DNA from: Bacillota bacterium
Lineage (GTDB): Bacteria; Bacillota; Sulfobacillia; JABLXB01
Assembly: GCA_013178305.1 (NCBI GenBank)
Contig: JABLXB010000001.1
Location: 1,060,253 to 1,124,252 of the forward strand
Direction: 5' to 3'
Length of the DNA: 64,000 bases
In this document: positions 21,800-30,350 of the stretch, piece after piece
Numbering within the stretch: the first letter of the stretch is position 1
Layout: every line of letters starts with the position of its first letter
Program-made: the position numbers and the translations under genes
The notes under the pieces: model-generated
Databases searched by the model: none
What the model saw: the letters and a program-made list of their open reading frames with translations, nothing else
Told to the model about the DNA's origin: nothing

Positions 21800-22225
21800 T
21801 TGGATCGCGGGCTTGAGGTTTTCGAACACACCTCAGACCTCGGGATAATCGCGCGGGGGGAGAGTCTCGAGGAGACGCTCGCCCGCCTCCTGCGCGGGGT
21901 GTTCTCGATCATCACGGACCTGTCCGCAGTCGTGCCGGGCCGCGCGTGGACGATAAGCGCCTCCGGTCACGACCTGGAGGAAGCAACGGCCGGCATCGTC
22001 AACGAAGCCCTTTTCCTGCACGAGACGGAGAGGGCTTTGTGTTCATCATTTGAAGTGGCAGTGCGGGCGCCGTCGCCGGGCGACCAGGGAGTAGTGATCG
22101 AGGCCCGGTGTTGCGGGGAATGCATCGACCCTGGCCGGCACACCATTCAGAAGTACATAAAGGCCGCCACGTATCACGGGATCCGCGTGTTGTCCCACGA
22201 GATCAGGATAATCCTCGACGTTTGA
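21800..22225 (+). CDS. Archease
   Basis: 141-residue archease-family protein opening LEVFEHTSDLGIIARGESLEETLARL, with conserved acidic positions and a C-terminal TYHGIRVLSHEIRIILDV. In archaea and animals archease promotes guanylylation of the RNA ligase RtcB and gives it multiple turnover. Here it is immediately upstream of rtcB (31-base gap), which supports the same partnership. The TTG start has GGAAGAGG six bases upstream and begins two bases after the gyrA stop. Confidence 0.9.
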   Translation: MDRGLEVFEHTSDLGIIARGESLEETLARLLRGVFSIITDLSAVVPGRAWTISASGHDLEEATAGIVNEALFLHETERALCSSFEVAVRAPSPGDQGVVIEARCCGECIDPGRHTIQKYIKAATYHGIRVLSHEIRIILDV

Positions 22226-22256
22226 CTCTATCGTCCGTTAACCGGGAGTGAGTGTC

Positions 22257-23717
22257 ATGGCCAAAAGCGGGTGGGCGGGTCCCTTGAAGCCCCTCGGCAA
22301 GGGGAAGTGGCTCATACCGAAAGAGTACAAGCAGGGCATGAGGGTCCCCGGGATCATTTACGCCGACGAGCGTTTGATGGAATCGATCAGGGAGGACCAG
22401 GCCCCCGAACAGGTCGCGAACGTCGCATGCCTGCCGGGGATCGTCGCGGCGTCGCTCGCGATGCCGGATATCCACTGGGGTTACGGCTTCCCTATAGGCG
22501 GGGTCGCGGCGATGGACGTGGAGACGGGCGTGATAGCCCCCGGCGGTATAGGTTACGACATCAACTGCGGGGTCCGTCTACTGAGGAGCAACCTGACGGT
22601 CGACCAGGTACTCCCGCGCGTGCAGGACATCGTGGACGAGTTCTTCGGGATGATCCCCACGGGCGTCGGCTCGGAGGGGAAGGTCAGGATGGAGCGCGGG
22701 GCGGAATCGAGCGTGCTGGAAAAGGGCGCAGCGTGGGCGGTGGAGCAGGGCTATGGCTGGAAGGAGGACCTCGAACGGTGCGAGGAAGGCGGCCGGATGC
22801 CGGGTGCTTCGGTGGACGCCGTGAGCGCCAGGGCGCTCAAGCGGGGGCACCTGCAGGTCGGGACGCTCGGGTCAGGCAACCATTTCGTGGAGATAAGCGC
22901 CGTGGATGAGGTGTACGACGAGCAGGCGGCACGCCTGTTCGGCCTGGAGAAGAACCAGGTCGTGTTTCAGGTCCACTCGGGGTCGAGGGGTTTCGGCCAC
23001 CAGGTCTGTACGGACTACCTGGACATCATGTGCTCGGCCATGAGGAAATACGGGATCTCGGTGCCCGACCGGCAGCTCGCGTGCACGCCCGTGAAGTCGG
23101 ACGAGGGGCGTTCGTATTTTGCGGCCATGGCGTGCGCCGCGAACTACGCCTGGGCAAACCGGCAGGTGCTGGGCCACCTGGTTCGCGAGGGCCTGGGGAG
23201 GGTTTTCCGGTCGTCCCCGCGGAACCTCGGGCTCGATCTTGTGTACGACGTGGCACACAACATCGCGAAGTTCGAGGAGCACGAGGTGGACGGCGTGAAG
23301 CGCAGGCTGTGCGTGCACCGGAAAGGGGCTACGCGGGCGTTCCCGCCGGGTCACCCCGGTGTCCCCGCCAGGTACCGCGACGCCGGCCAGCCGGTACTCG
23401 TGCCGGGTGATATGGGCAGGAACTCCTACGTCCTGGCCGGCACGGCGGCCGCCATGAGGGAGACCTTCGGCTCGACGTGCCACGGAGCGGGACGGCTCCT
23501 CAGCCGTGAAGCCGCCAAGAGGCAGATCCACGGGCGCGAACTCAGGGTGAGCCTGAGGGAGAAGGGGATCATCGTCCGCGCCCCGAACGACGCCTCGCTC
23601 GCGGAGGAGGCCCCCGGCGCATACAAGGACGTAAACGTGGTGGTGGACGTGGTCCACAACGCGGGCTTGTCGAAGAAAGTGGCGCGGCTCAGACCGCTCG
23701 GCGTCATTAAGGGGTAG
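22257..23717 (+). CDS. rtcB: RNA-splicing ligase RtcB
   Basis: GTP- and Mn-dependent ligase that joins 2',3'-cyclic phosphate (or 3'-phosphate) to 5'-OH RNA ends. Signatures seen are MPDIHWGYGFPIGGVAA, PGGIGYDINCGVRLL (metal-binding Asp and Cys), LGSGNHFVEI, HSGSRGFGHQ, and CHGAGR with the histidine that is guanylylated. Length 486 aa is full. I use the ATG with GGGAG eight bases upstream. It pairs with the upstream archease gene; the biological RNA target cannot be read from the sequence. Confidence 0.95.
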   Translation: MAKSGWAGPLKPLGKGKWLIPKEYKQGMRVPGIIYADERLMESIREDQAPEQVANVACLPGIVAASLAMPDIHWGYGFPIGGVAAMDVETGVIAPGGIGYDINCGVRLLRSNLTVDQVLPRVQDIVDEFFGMIPTGVGSEGKVRMERGAESSVLEKGAAWAVEQGYGWKEDLERCEEGGRMPGASVDAVSARALKRGHLQVGTLGSGNHFVEISAVDEVYDEQAARLFGLEKNQVVFQVHSGSRGFGHQVCTDYLDIMCSAMRKYGISVPDRQLACTPVKSDEGRSYFAAMACAANYAWANRQVLGHLVREGLGRVFRSSPRNLGLDLVYDVAHNIAKFEEHEVDGVKRRLCVHRKGATRAFPPGHPGVPARYRDAGQPVLVPGDMGRNSYVLAGTAAAMRETFGSTCHGAGRLLSREAAKRQIHGRELRVSLREKGIIVRAPNDASLAEEAPGAYKDVNVVVDVVHNAGLSKKVARLRPLGVIKG

Positions 23718-23803
23718 GCGGTGGGGTGGTGACGAGTTCGCCGTCCTTCTCCCGCAGACCCCGGTAGAAGTCGCCGCGGAGGAAGAGTAGAGCCCGGCGG
23801 TGC

Positions 23804-23832
23804 TTGCGCCCGCCGAGCCGTGGAAATATAAT
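23804..23832 (+). promoter_or_regulatory. Promoter of the T-box / mtnP-mtnA-serS unit
   Basis: TTGCGC (23804-23809), a 17-base spacer and a perfect TATAAT (23827-23832). It sits immediately before the T-box leader and about 85 bases after rtcB. Confidence 0.8.
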
Positions 23833-23838
23833 TGAGTG

Positions 23839-24159
23839 TGACCTGGTCTGTAAAGATGACACACGGATGACCATTCCGGTGAAGGGGAGCAGTAGGCCTC
23901 GCCCCTGGCAGAGAGCCGTTTATCAGGTGAGAGGACGGCAGGACAGGCAGGACCGAATCCGCCCCCGAGGATCTGGCGAAAAGGCGGCGCCTTCCGTACG
24001 GACGTGCGGTGGGGGAGGCCGGTAAGCGCAGGCGCTGGGGAGCGTTAGAGCCCACTTGAGGGGATCGCGTGTTCGCAGGCGGTGTCGTGGACAGCGGTCA
24101 ATCGGGGTGGCAACGCGGGAGCACGCTCTCGTCCCTTTGGGGCGAGGGCATTTTTGTTT
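23839..24159 (+). promoter_or_regulatory. T-box leader, serine type (specifier UCC)
   Basis: About 320-nt leader with the order expected of a T-box. AGTA (loop E strand) lies at 23890-23893. The Stem I distal part has CAGAGAGCCG and GGTGAGAGG. The specifier loop reads GAA-TCC (23955-23960). The T-box motif GGGTGGCAACGCGG is at 24105-24118. A competing 11-bp terminator (GCTCTCGTCCC / GGGGCGAGGGC) with ATTTTTGTTT lies at 24125-24159. My pairing puts TCC opposite AGTA, which reads serine and fits serS as the third gene. Uncharged tRNA-Ser(GGA) would be the ligand. The specifier rests on a hand-drawn fold. Confidence 0.85.
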
Positions 24160-24217
24160 GGGCCATCACGGTATCCGGAGGGTGAACTGGAGCAAGCATA
24201 CAGGGGAGGGGACGAAA

Positions 24218-25021
24218 ATGAAGCACACGGCTCAAATCGGGGTGTTCGGCGGGACCGGGTTCTACAAATTCCTCGAGGGTGTAACCGAGGTCTGGGTTGA
24301 GACCCCGTACGGACCCACCAGCGATAAGGTCGCGCTGGCCACCGTGGCCGGCCGGAAGGTGGCGTTCATTCCACGGCACGGCAAGGAGCACACGATACCG
24401 CCCCACATGATCAACTACAGGGCAAACCTCTGGGCGATGAAGGAGCTCGGCGTCACCAGGATAATCGCGCCGTGCGCCGCGGGAAGCTTGCAGCCCGACG
24501 TCAAGCCCGGCGACCTCGTGGTGTGTGACCAGTTCGTCGATCGCACGAGCGGCAGGAAGGACACGTTCTACGACGGGCCGGTGACCACGCACATTGGGAC
24601 GGCCGAGCCGTACTGCCCCGAACTCAGGACCCTCGCGATCGACAAGGCGAAGGCGCTGAACCTCCCGGTCCGCGAGAAGGGCACCGTGGTCGTCATCCAG
24701 GGGCCGAGGTTCTCGACCAAGTCGGAGAGCCGGTGGTTCTCCAAGATGGGCTGGGAAGTCATCAACATGACGCAGTACCCCGAGTGCGTGCTGGCGAGGG
24801 AGATCTCGATCTGTTACGTGAACATTTCGGTCATCACCGATTACGACGTGGGCCTGGAAGGGCAGCCCCACGTCGCATCCGTCACACACGAGGAAGTAGT
24901 CAAGGTGTTCCAGGCCAACATCGGGCATTTGAAGAACCTGCTGTTCGAGATGATCGCCGCAATGCCGGCCGAGCGGGGCTGTGCGTGCAAGGACGCGCTC
25001 AAGATTGGGAGGTTCGAATAG
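24218..25021 (+). CDS. mtnP: S-methyl-5'-thioadenosine phosphorylase
   Basis: Phosphorolyses 5'-methylthioadenosine to adenine and 5-methylthioribose-1-phosphate, the first step of methionine salvage. Motifs are IGVFGGTGFYKF, the phosphate/sugar site FIPRHGKEHTIPPHMINYRAN, and NMTQYPECVLAREISICY. Length 267 aa is typical. The ATG has AGGGGAGGGG upstream. The product feeds MtnA, whose gene starts directly after the stop codon. Family members can accept other purine nucleosides, so the exact substrate is inferred from the neighbour. Confidence 0.93.
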   Translation: MKHTAQIGVFGGTGFYKFLEGVTEVWVETPYGPTSDKVALATVAGRKVAFIPRHGKEHTIPPHMINYRANLWAMKELGVTRIIAPCAAGSLQPDVKPGDLVVCDQFVDRTSGRKDTFYDGPVTTHIGTAEPYCPELRTLAIDKAKALNLPVREKGTVVVIQGPRFSTKSESRWFSKMGWEVINMTQYPECVLAREISICYVNISVITDYDVGLEGQPHVASVTHEEVVKVFQANIGHLKNLLFEMIAAMPAERGCACKDALKIGRFE

Positions 25022-26101
25022 GTGCTAAAGCCCGTACGCTATGGGGACGGGGTGGTGTACATACTGGACCAGCGCAGGTTACCGCTGGACGTGCAGGTAG
25101 TCGAGTGCCACCGGTATGAAGGGGTCGCGGATGCTATCAAGGGGATGGCCGTGCGTGGCGCGCCGGCCATAGGTATAGCGGCGGCGTACGGGATCGCCCT
25201 GGCGTCGAGGCAGGTTGCCGCCAGCGACGACACTGTCGCGGGTCCGGCTGCCGCAGAGACTGGCTCCGTGGGAGATGCGCTCCGCTTCATCGAGCACGCG
25301 GCCTCCGTGTTTGCGAAGACCAGGCCCACCGCCGTCAACCTGTTCTGGGCGATCGAGCGGATGATGCGCGTGGCTCGCTCGGTGACGGGGGACGCCGCCG
25401 CGCTCTCCGCGGCGCTGGAACGGGAGGCCCGCGCCATCGACGAGGAGGACGTGCGGCACAACCGGGAGATGGGCGAGCACGGGAGCCGGCTGGTGCGGGA
25501 TGGCGCCTCCATACTCACGCACTGCAACGCCGGCGCGCTGGCCACGGGCGGGCACGGCACCGCGCTCGGGGTTATCAGGACGGCGTGGGAGCAGGGGAAG
25601 AAGGTACGTGTCTACGCGGACGAGACCAGGCCGCTCCTCCAGGGCGCCAGGATCACCGCCTGGGAGCTCCAGAAGGACGGGATACCCGTCACAGTGCTGG
25701 CGGACAACATGGCCGGTTACCTCATGCGGCTCGGCCGCGTCGATATGGTTATCGTCGGGGCGGACAGGATCGCCGCCAATGGCGACGTGGCCAACAAGAT
25801 CGGGACCTACAGCCTGGCAGTGCTCGCGCGCGAACACGGCATACCGTTCTACGTCGCCGCGCCGGGGTCAACCGTAGACCTTCGGATACCCGACGGGGCG
25901 GCCATTCCGATAGAGGAAAGGTCGCCGGAGGAGGTAACTCACGTGGCGGGGGTCCGGGTCGCGCCGGAGGGCGTGGAGGTGTTCAACCCCGCCTTCGACG
26001 TGACCCCCGCCGCGCTCATCACCGCGATCATTACGGAGAAGGGAATCATCCGGCCTCCGCTCGCCGAGGGCCTGCGGGAGGTATTCTCAACACCAGAATA
26101 G
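25022..26101 (+). CDS. mtnA: S-methyl-5-thioribose-1-phosphate isomerase
   Basis: Aldose-ketose isomerase of the eIF2B-related family, which converts methylthioribose-1-phosphate to methylthioribulose-1-phosphate. Seen are MAVRGAPAIGIAAAYG, the active-site ILTHCNAGALATGGHGTALG with the catalytic Cys, and VGADRIAANGDVANKIGT with the catalytic Asp. Length 359 aa. The GTG start abuts the mtnP stop, with GGGAGG nine bases upstream. No later salvage genes (mtnB onward) are in the window. Confidence 0.94.
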   Translation: MLKPVRYGDGVVYILDQRRLPLDVQVVECHRYEGVADAIKGMAVRGAPAIGIAAAYGIALASRQVAASDDTVAGPAAAETGSVGDALRFIEHAASVFAKTRPTAVNLFWAIERMMRVARSVTGDAAALSAALEREARAIDEEDVRHNREMGEHGSRLVRDGASILTHCNAGALATGGHGTALGVIRTAWEQGKKVRVYADETRPLLQGARITAWELQKDGIPVTVLADNMAGYLMRLGRVDMVIVGADRIAANGDVANKIGTYSLAVLAREHGIPFYVAAPGSTVDLRIPDGAAIPIEERSPEEVTHVAGVRVAPEGVEVFNPAFDVTPAALITAIITEKGIIRPPLAEGLREVFSTPE

Positions 26102-26113
26102 GGAGTGGGGGTT

Positions 26114-27403
26114 ATGCTGGATATCAGGTTCATACGGGCGAATCCCGAACTGGTTGAAGAGGCTGCGGCCAGGAAGAACATCAAACTCGACCTGACCGGG
26201 CTCCTCGGCGTCGACGAGCAGAGGCGCAAGATGCTCGTCGAGGTCGAGAACCTGAAGGCCGAGCGGAACCGCGTTTCCGAGGAAATAGGGCGGTTGAAGA
26301 AGGCCGGGGCCGCCGCTGCGGACAAGGCGGAAGAGATGACCGCCAGGATGAGGGAGACCGCCCAGCGGATCAAGGAGATCGACGCGCAGGTCGCGGAGGC
26401 GAACGCCCGCCTCGAGGCGCTGCTGCTCAACGTCCCGAACATCGCGCACGAGTCTGTGCCGGTCGGGCCGGACGCGGAGTCGAACAAGGAGGTCCGTAAA
26501 TGGGGAGAGCCCAGGGCGTTCGCGTTTGAACCCAGGGCTCACTGGGACGTCGGCGCGGCCCTCGGGATACTCGACTTCGAGCGGGCCAGCAAGATGGCTG
26601 GGGCCAGGTTCCCGCTGTTGAAGGGGGCCGGCGCGCACCTGGAGAGGGCGCTCATCAACTTCATGCTCGACCTGCACACCACGAAGCACGGGTACACCGA
26701 GTCGGTGCCGCCGTTCATGGTCAACCGGGATGCCATGGTGTGCACGGGCCAGCTCCCGCGGTTCGAGGAAGACATGTTCAAGGTGAGCAACAACGGTTTC
26801 TACCTGATCCCGACGGCCGAGGTCCCGCTCACAAACATCCACAGGGAAGAGGTCGTAGACGAGTCGGCTTTACCGCTGTACTACACCGCGTATACGCCGT
26901 GCTTCCGCGCAGAAGCGGGCTCGGCGGGGCGCGACACGAGGGGCGTCATCAGGAACCACCAGTTCAACAAGGTGGAACTCGTGAAGTATTGCCTGCCGGA
27001 GAACTCGTTTGACGAACTCGAGTCCCTGACGCGGAACGCCGAAGCCGTCCTTCAGGCTCTCGGGCTTCCTTACCGCGTCATGCTGCTGTGCACCGGCGAC
27101 ATGAGCTTCGGGTCCGCGAAGACCTACGATCTCGAGGTCTGGCTGCCGAGCTACAACGCGTACAAGGAGATATCGTCGTGCAGCAACATGACGGACTTCC
27201 AGGCGCGGCGCGGCGGCATCCGGTTCAGACGGGCGGCCACCGGCAAGGTGGAGCTGGCCCACACCCTGAATGGCTCAGGCCTGGCGGTCGGGCGCACCTG
27301 GGCTGCCGTCCTGGAGAACTTCCAGAACCAAGACGGTTCCGTGACTATCCCGGAGGCCCTGCGCCCATATATGGGCGGAATGGAGGCGATCCGCCCCGGT
27401 TAA
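26114..27403 (+). CDS. serS: Serine-tRNA ligase
   Basis: Class II synthetase charging tRNA-Ser. The N-terminal long coiled-coil arm that grips the tRNA variable arm spans about 28-105. The catalytic domain shows motif 2 ([17 protein letters not shown]), [12 protein letters not shown], and motif 3 ([20 protein letters not shown]). The ATG (429 aa) has GGGAG eight bases upstream; a GTG three codons earlier overlaps that site. It is last in the T-box unit, with tRNA-Ser(UGA) about 260 bases downstream. Confidence 0.97.
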   Translation: MLDIRFIRANPELVEEAAARKNIKLDLTGLLGVDEQRRKMLVEVENLKAERNRVSEEIGRLKKAGAAAADKAEEMTARMRETAQRIKEIDAQVAEANARLEALLLNVPNIAHESVPVGPDAESNKEVRKWGEPRAFAFEPRAHWDVGAALGILDFERASKMAGARFPLLKGAGAHLERALINFMLDLHTTKHGYTESVPPFMVNRDAMVCTGQLPRFEEDMFKVSNNGFYLIPTAEVPLTNIHREEVVDESALPLYYTAYTPCFRAEAGSAGRDTRGVIRNHQFNKVELVKYCLPENSFDELESLTRNAEAVLQALGLPYRVMLLCTGDMSFGSAKTYDLEVWLPSYNAYKEISSCSNMTDFQARRGGIRFRRAATGKVELAHTLNGSGLAVGRTWAAVLENFQNQDGSVTIPEALRPYMGGMEAIRPG

Positions 27404-27459
27404 CGTGGCGATATTCAGCCGGGCTGCGTTAATCTGGGCGGCACGGCATTCGCCAAGAG

Positions 27460-27489
27460 TTGACACAATTCGACATTGCGTGGTACATT
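27460..27489 (+). promoter_or_regulatory. Strong promoter in the serS-tRNA gap
   Basis: Perfect TTGACA (27460-27465), an 18-base spacer, and TACATT (27484-27489) preceded by TGG, an extended -10. It is followed not by a gene but by about 150 bases ending in a terminator. Confidence 0.7.
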
Positions 27490-27495
27490 GAAGCA

Positions 27496-27643
27496 AGCTG
27501 GACGCTATTCGCAGCACGATCCGGATCAACTGATGCGGCTCACACGCGGCAGCATTCGTAGACGGGTTCACACAGGCGTCTGGCTCTTTCTTTTCCCCCC
27601 ATGCGGGAGCCGGCAACAGCGATGGCTCCCGCGTTACGTTTTT
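27496..27643 (+). ncRNA. Candidate small RNA between serS and tRNA-Ser
   Basis: The interval is bounded by a strong extended -10 promoter and a 9-bp terminator stem (GCGGGAGCC 27603-27611, GGCTCCCGC 27624-27632) followed by GTTACGTTTTT. No reading frame with a ribosome site lies inside it. A transcript of about 150 nt is predicted. It could instead be a precursor leader of tRNA-Ser, although a second -10 (TATACT at 27646) suggests the tRNA has its own promoter. Confidence 0.45.
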
Positions 27644-27658
27644 GATATACTATTACCG

Positions 27659-28387
27659 CTACGCGGAGGGGTGCCGGAGCGGTTGATCGGAGCGGTCTTG
27701 AAAACCGTCGAGGTCCTCCAGGGCCTCCGTGGGTTCGAATCCCACCCCCTCCGCCATACCATAGTCGTTCATCTCCAGCGCGCGCTGGTAGTCGGCCCTG
27801 GTATTGATGTTGAAGAACAGGCGCCGCGGGTCCCCGCAGGACGCCAGGAGGTCTCCTTCGAGGTAGAATACGTCGACGTCACCCAGGAATGACCGGACCT
27901 CCCTGGCACCCCGCTCGAGGGCCGCGAGCACGGCGCCCAGGACGGCCGTGCTGTACCCTGCAACCAGTGGCTCGATATACCCTTCCCAGCGGGGGACGAC
28001 GGCGGAATGATGGTCCAGGCGCCTCGCGATGGATGATATTATGCAGGGATTCAGGAACGGGAGGTCGCAGGCCACGAATATGCCCGCGCCGCCTGCCGGG
28101 AGCGAGCTGAGGCCCGCAGCGATACCGGCCAGGGGGCCGGTCTTTCCAGGGTAATCGGGTATCGCGCGGGTCGCAGCGCAGAATGGGGCCGCTGGCGCCC
28201 GCAACGCGCCGGGCGGTAGGACTGCCGGCGAGGCCGGTTGCGAACCCACGATGACGACCTCACGGCACACCGGGGCTACCGCGGCGACTACCCGCTCGAG
28301 GAGTGTCGCTCCTCCGAATGCCAGGCCCGCCTTCAGTAGCCCCAGCCGGTTGCTCTTTCCTCCCGCGAGGATAAACCCCGTGTACAC
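27659..28387 (-). CDS. mobA: Molybdenum cofactor guanylyltransferase MobA-like, with a tRNA-antisense tail
   Basis: Nucleotidyltransferase that attaches GMP to molybdopterin to form MGD. It shows FILAGGKSNRLGLLKAGLAFGG (a variant of the LAGGxSxRMGxDK loop), GKTGPLAGIAAGL, and VACDLPFLNP. The usual family end FFNINTRADYQRA falls near residue 208. The remaining 33 or so residues (GMAEGVGFEPT and onward) are the antisense translation of tRNA-Ser. It is the last gene of the operon that encodes a molybdopterin oxidoreductase, an obvious client for its product. The start is ATG. Confidence 0.88.
   Translation of the reverse strand: MYTGFILAGGKSNRLGLLKAGLAFGGATLLERVVAAVAPVCREVVIVGSQPASPAVLPPGALRAPAAPFCAATRAIPDYPGKTGPLAGIAAGLSSLPAGGAGIFVACDLPFLNPCIISSIARRLDHHSAVVPRWEGYIEPLVAGYSTAVLGAVLAALERGAREVRSFLGDVDVFYLEGDLLASCGDPRRLFFNINTRADYQRALEMNDYGMAEGVGFEPTEALEDLDGFQDRSDQPLRHPSA
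27665..27756 (+). tRNA. tRNA-Ser (anticodon UGA)
   Basis: Class II cloverleaf with acceptor GGAGGGG/CCCCTCC, anticodon loop CTTGAAA (TGA at 27699-27701), a long variable arm, the T-loop GGTTCGAATCC, and encoded CCA. An extended -10 TGATATACT lies 14 bases upstream of the mature 5' end. On the opposite strand the mobA frame runs through the whole gene. Confidence 0.97.
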
Positions 28388-28417
28388 GCCGGTGTGACCG
28401 CTGCGCCCGATCGGCGT

Positions 28418-29626
28418 CTACCCCCTGACCTTCCTGTAGAGGTCGAGGAACTCTTCCTCGGAGACGAGACCACGCTTCTCGATGCCGAGGTTCTTCACCA
28501 TCTGAAGCAGCTTCTCGATCTCGACATCAGGCAGCGGGTCGAGTCCGAGGTCGTGCATGGCCTGCTTTATAGACCCCGCGCCGCTCTTCTTGCCGAGCAC
28601 GACGCGCGGCGCCTGCCCGACGAAGGGCGGGTTGAGCGAGAACATCGCGAGCGGGAACTTGTAGACCATGTCGATACCTATGCCGGACTCGCGCACGAAA
28701 TTTCCGGACCCTACTATCGGCTTGTTCGGCGCCATGGGGAACCGCGTGAGCTCGCGGACGAGCGTCGAGAGCTCCTGTAGCTTATCGATCTTGTACTGGT
28801 TCTCGTATCCGTAGAGCAGCTTGAGGCAGACCATTACTTCTTCAAGCGCGGCGTTACCGGTCCTCTCGCCGAGGCCGTTCACGCAGGTGTGTACTACTTC
28901 GGCGCCCGCTGCCACGGCCGCGAGGGCGGTGGCCACTCCGAGTCCCAGGTCATTGTGGGTATGTATCTCCACGGGCAGCCCCGTTATTCTCTTCACCAAC
29001 CTGGTCAGGTATGCGGCGGCGGATGGAAGCGCACAGCCGGTGGTGTCCACCACCCCGATGGAATCGGGCTTGCTCTGGGCGAGGACTCCCTTTAATACTT
29101 GCTCCAGGACCGCGGGATTTGCCCTTGTGGTGTCGTAAGGGAAGAACACCGCGTGGAGGCCGCGTTCCTTCGCGTAGGCTACCGCGTCGACGCTCTTGTT
29201 CACCACGTCCTGGCCGGTCCAGCCGAACTGGTGAATCAGCTTCGGTTCGCCGATGGGGACCTCGATGACGACCCCGTCGGCGCCGCAATCGTGCGCCATG
29301 TCGATGTCCACCCTCATGGCGCGGGCGAACGTGAACACCTTGGACTTGAGGCCGAGCTTGCATATCTCGGCTACCGCCTGGGCGTCTTCGGTGGACACGG
29401 CGGGCATGCCGGCTTCGATTCGCTCGACCCCGACCTCGGCGAGCTTCTGCGCGATCCTCACCTTGTCTTCCTTGCGGAGCACGATCCCCGGTGTCTGCTC
29501 GCCGTCGCGCAAGGTTGCATCGTGAATTCCTATGGTCTTCGGCAGGTCCAGCCCGTCGCGGACCTCCTTCACGTGGTTGAACGGGCTGGTCCACCAGAAC
29601 TCGCTTCGCCATGGTTCGTAGTGCAT
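28418..29626 (-). CDS. HMGL-like DRE-TIM enzyme (homocitrate/isopropylmalate synthase family)
   Basis: TIM-barrel metalloenzyme of the pyruvate carboxyltransferase family, which makes or cleaves C-C bonds between acyl-CoA and 2-oxoacids. The signature HDATLRDGEQTPG lies near residue 31, and the metal-binding histidines are in EIHTHNDLGLGVATALAA. NGLGERTGNAALEEV is typical of LeuA/NifV/AksA members. It lacks the C-terminal regulatory domain of full LeuA (402 aa). The ATG start has GGAGGAAGG upstream. Its operon partners do not match leucine or lysine synthesis, so the substrate is unknown. Confidence 0.82.
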   Translation of the reverse strand: MHYEPWRSEFWWTSPFNHVKEVRDGLDLPKTIGIHDATLRDGEQTPGIVLRKEDKVRIAQKLAEVGVERIEAGMPAVSTEDAQAVAEICKLGLKSKVFTFARAMRVDIDMAHDCGADGVVIEVPIGEPKLIHQFGWTGQDVVNKSVDAVAYAKERGLHAVFFPYDTTRANPAVLEQVLKGVLAQSKPDSIGVVDTTGCALPSAAAYLTRLVKRITGLPVEIHTHNDLGLGVATALAAVAAGAEVVHTCVNGLGERTGNAALEEVMVCLKLLYGYENQYKIDKLQELSTLVRELTRFPMAPNKPIVGSGNFVRESGIGIDMVYKFPLAMFSLNPPFVGQAPRVVLGKKSGAGSIKQAMHDLGLDPLPDVEIEKLLQMVKNLGIEKRGLVSEEEFLDLYRKVRG

Positions 29627-29678
29627 TGTCCTTCCTCCCAGTGACGACAGATGTCTTCCCGTGCGTTGTTGCCTGGGC

Positions 29679-30350
29679 CTATCGCAACGCCCGCCCAAGG
29701 GCGGGCCACTCGGTCGAAATGTAGACGACGGCGCCGGTGCTCCAGGCATACCGGCCCAGCCGTACTTGTTCAAACGATTCGTCGTCCAGCAGCGCTATGG
29801 CGCGGCCCTCGCAGTGCTGCAGGCACGACGGGGGAAGCCCGGTCGACAGCCTGTCCGTGCAGAGGTCGCATTTGACGGGTGGCCCATAGAGCGCCGCATG
29901 GGGCGTCGTACCGGGCGCCGTGGCAGGCGTGCGGGCTGGTGCTCCGGCCACGCCGTCGCTCACCCTGTCGCCGCCGCCCAACTCAATCGCCCCGTATGGG
30001 CAGGCCTCGGCGCACTGGCCGCAGCAGGTGCACCTGTCGCGGACGATCCTGACCTCGCCGTGGGGCCCCTTCTCGAACGCCTCGAAGGGACAGGCGGCCG
30101 AGCATACGGGGTCTTCGCAGTGCTGGCAAAGACACGGCACGTACGCCGTGCGGAGCCGCCCCCCGATCCGCCTCGGGCCGATCCTCTCCACGCGTATCGC
30201 GGCCGCTCCCGGGGGCAGGCCGTGCTCCCGCTTGCACGCCACCTCGCACGCGTGGCAACCCCAGCAGCGGTCGAGGTCGATCACGAGCCGGCGTCGCCGC
30301 CAAGGATGGCCAGTGCCTTGCTGGACCGCCGCATTTGCGTGCGCCATCAT
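29679..30350 (-). CDS. Four-cluster ferredoxin-like electron-transfer subunit (DmsB/PhsB type)
   Basis: Cytoplasmic Fe-S protein predicted to pass electrons to or from the adjacent molybdopterin enzyme. Four Cys groups fit four [4Fe-4S] clusters: CWGCHACEVAC (29-39), CLCQHCEDPVCSAAC (73-87), CTCCGQCAEAC (107-117), and CDLCTDRL with CLQHC (161-180). A Pro/Ala/Thr-rich linker (130-157) interrupts the third and fourth groups. The start overlaps the oxidoreductase stop (ATGA). No membrane anchor subunit is encoded next to it, so the electron partner is unknown. Confidence 0.9.
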   Translation of the reverse strand: MMAHANAAVQQGTGHPWRRRRLVIDLDRCWGCHACEVACKREHGLPPGAAAIRVERIGPRRIGGRLRTAYVPCLCQHCEDPVCSAACPFEAFEKGPHGEVRIVRDRCTCCGQCAEACPYGAIELGGGDRVSDGVAGAPARTPATAPGTTPHAALYGPPVKCDLCTDRLSTGLPPSCLQHCEGRAIALLDDESFEQVRLGRYAWSTGAVVYISTEWPALGRALR

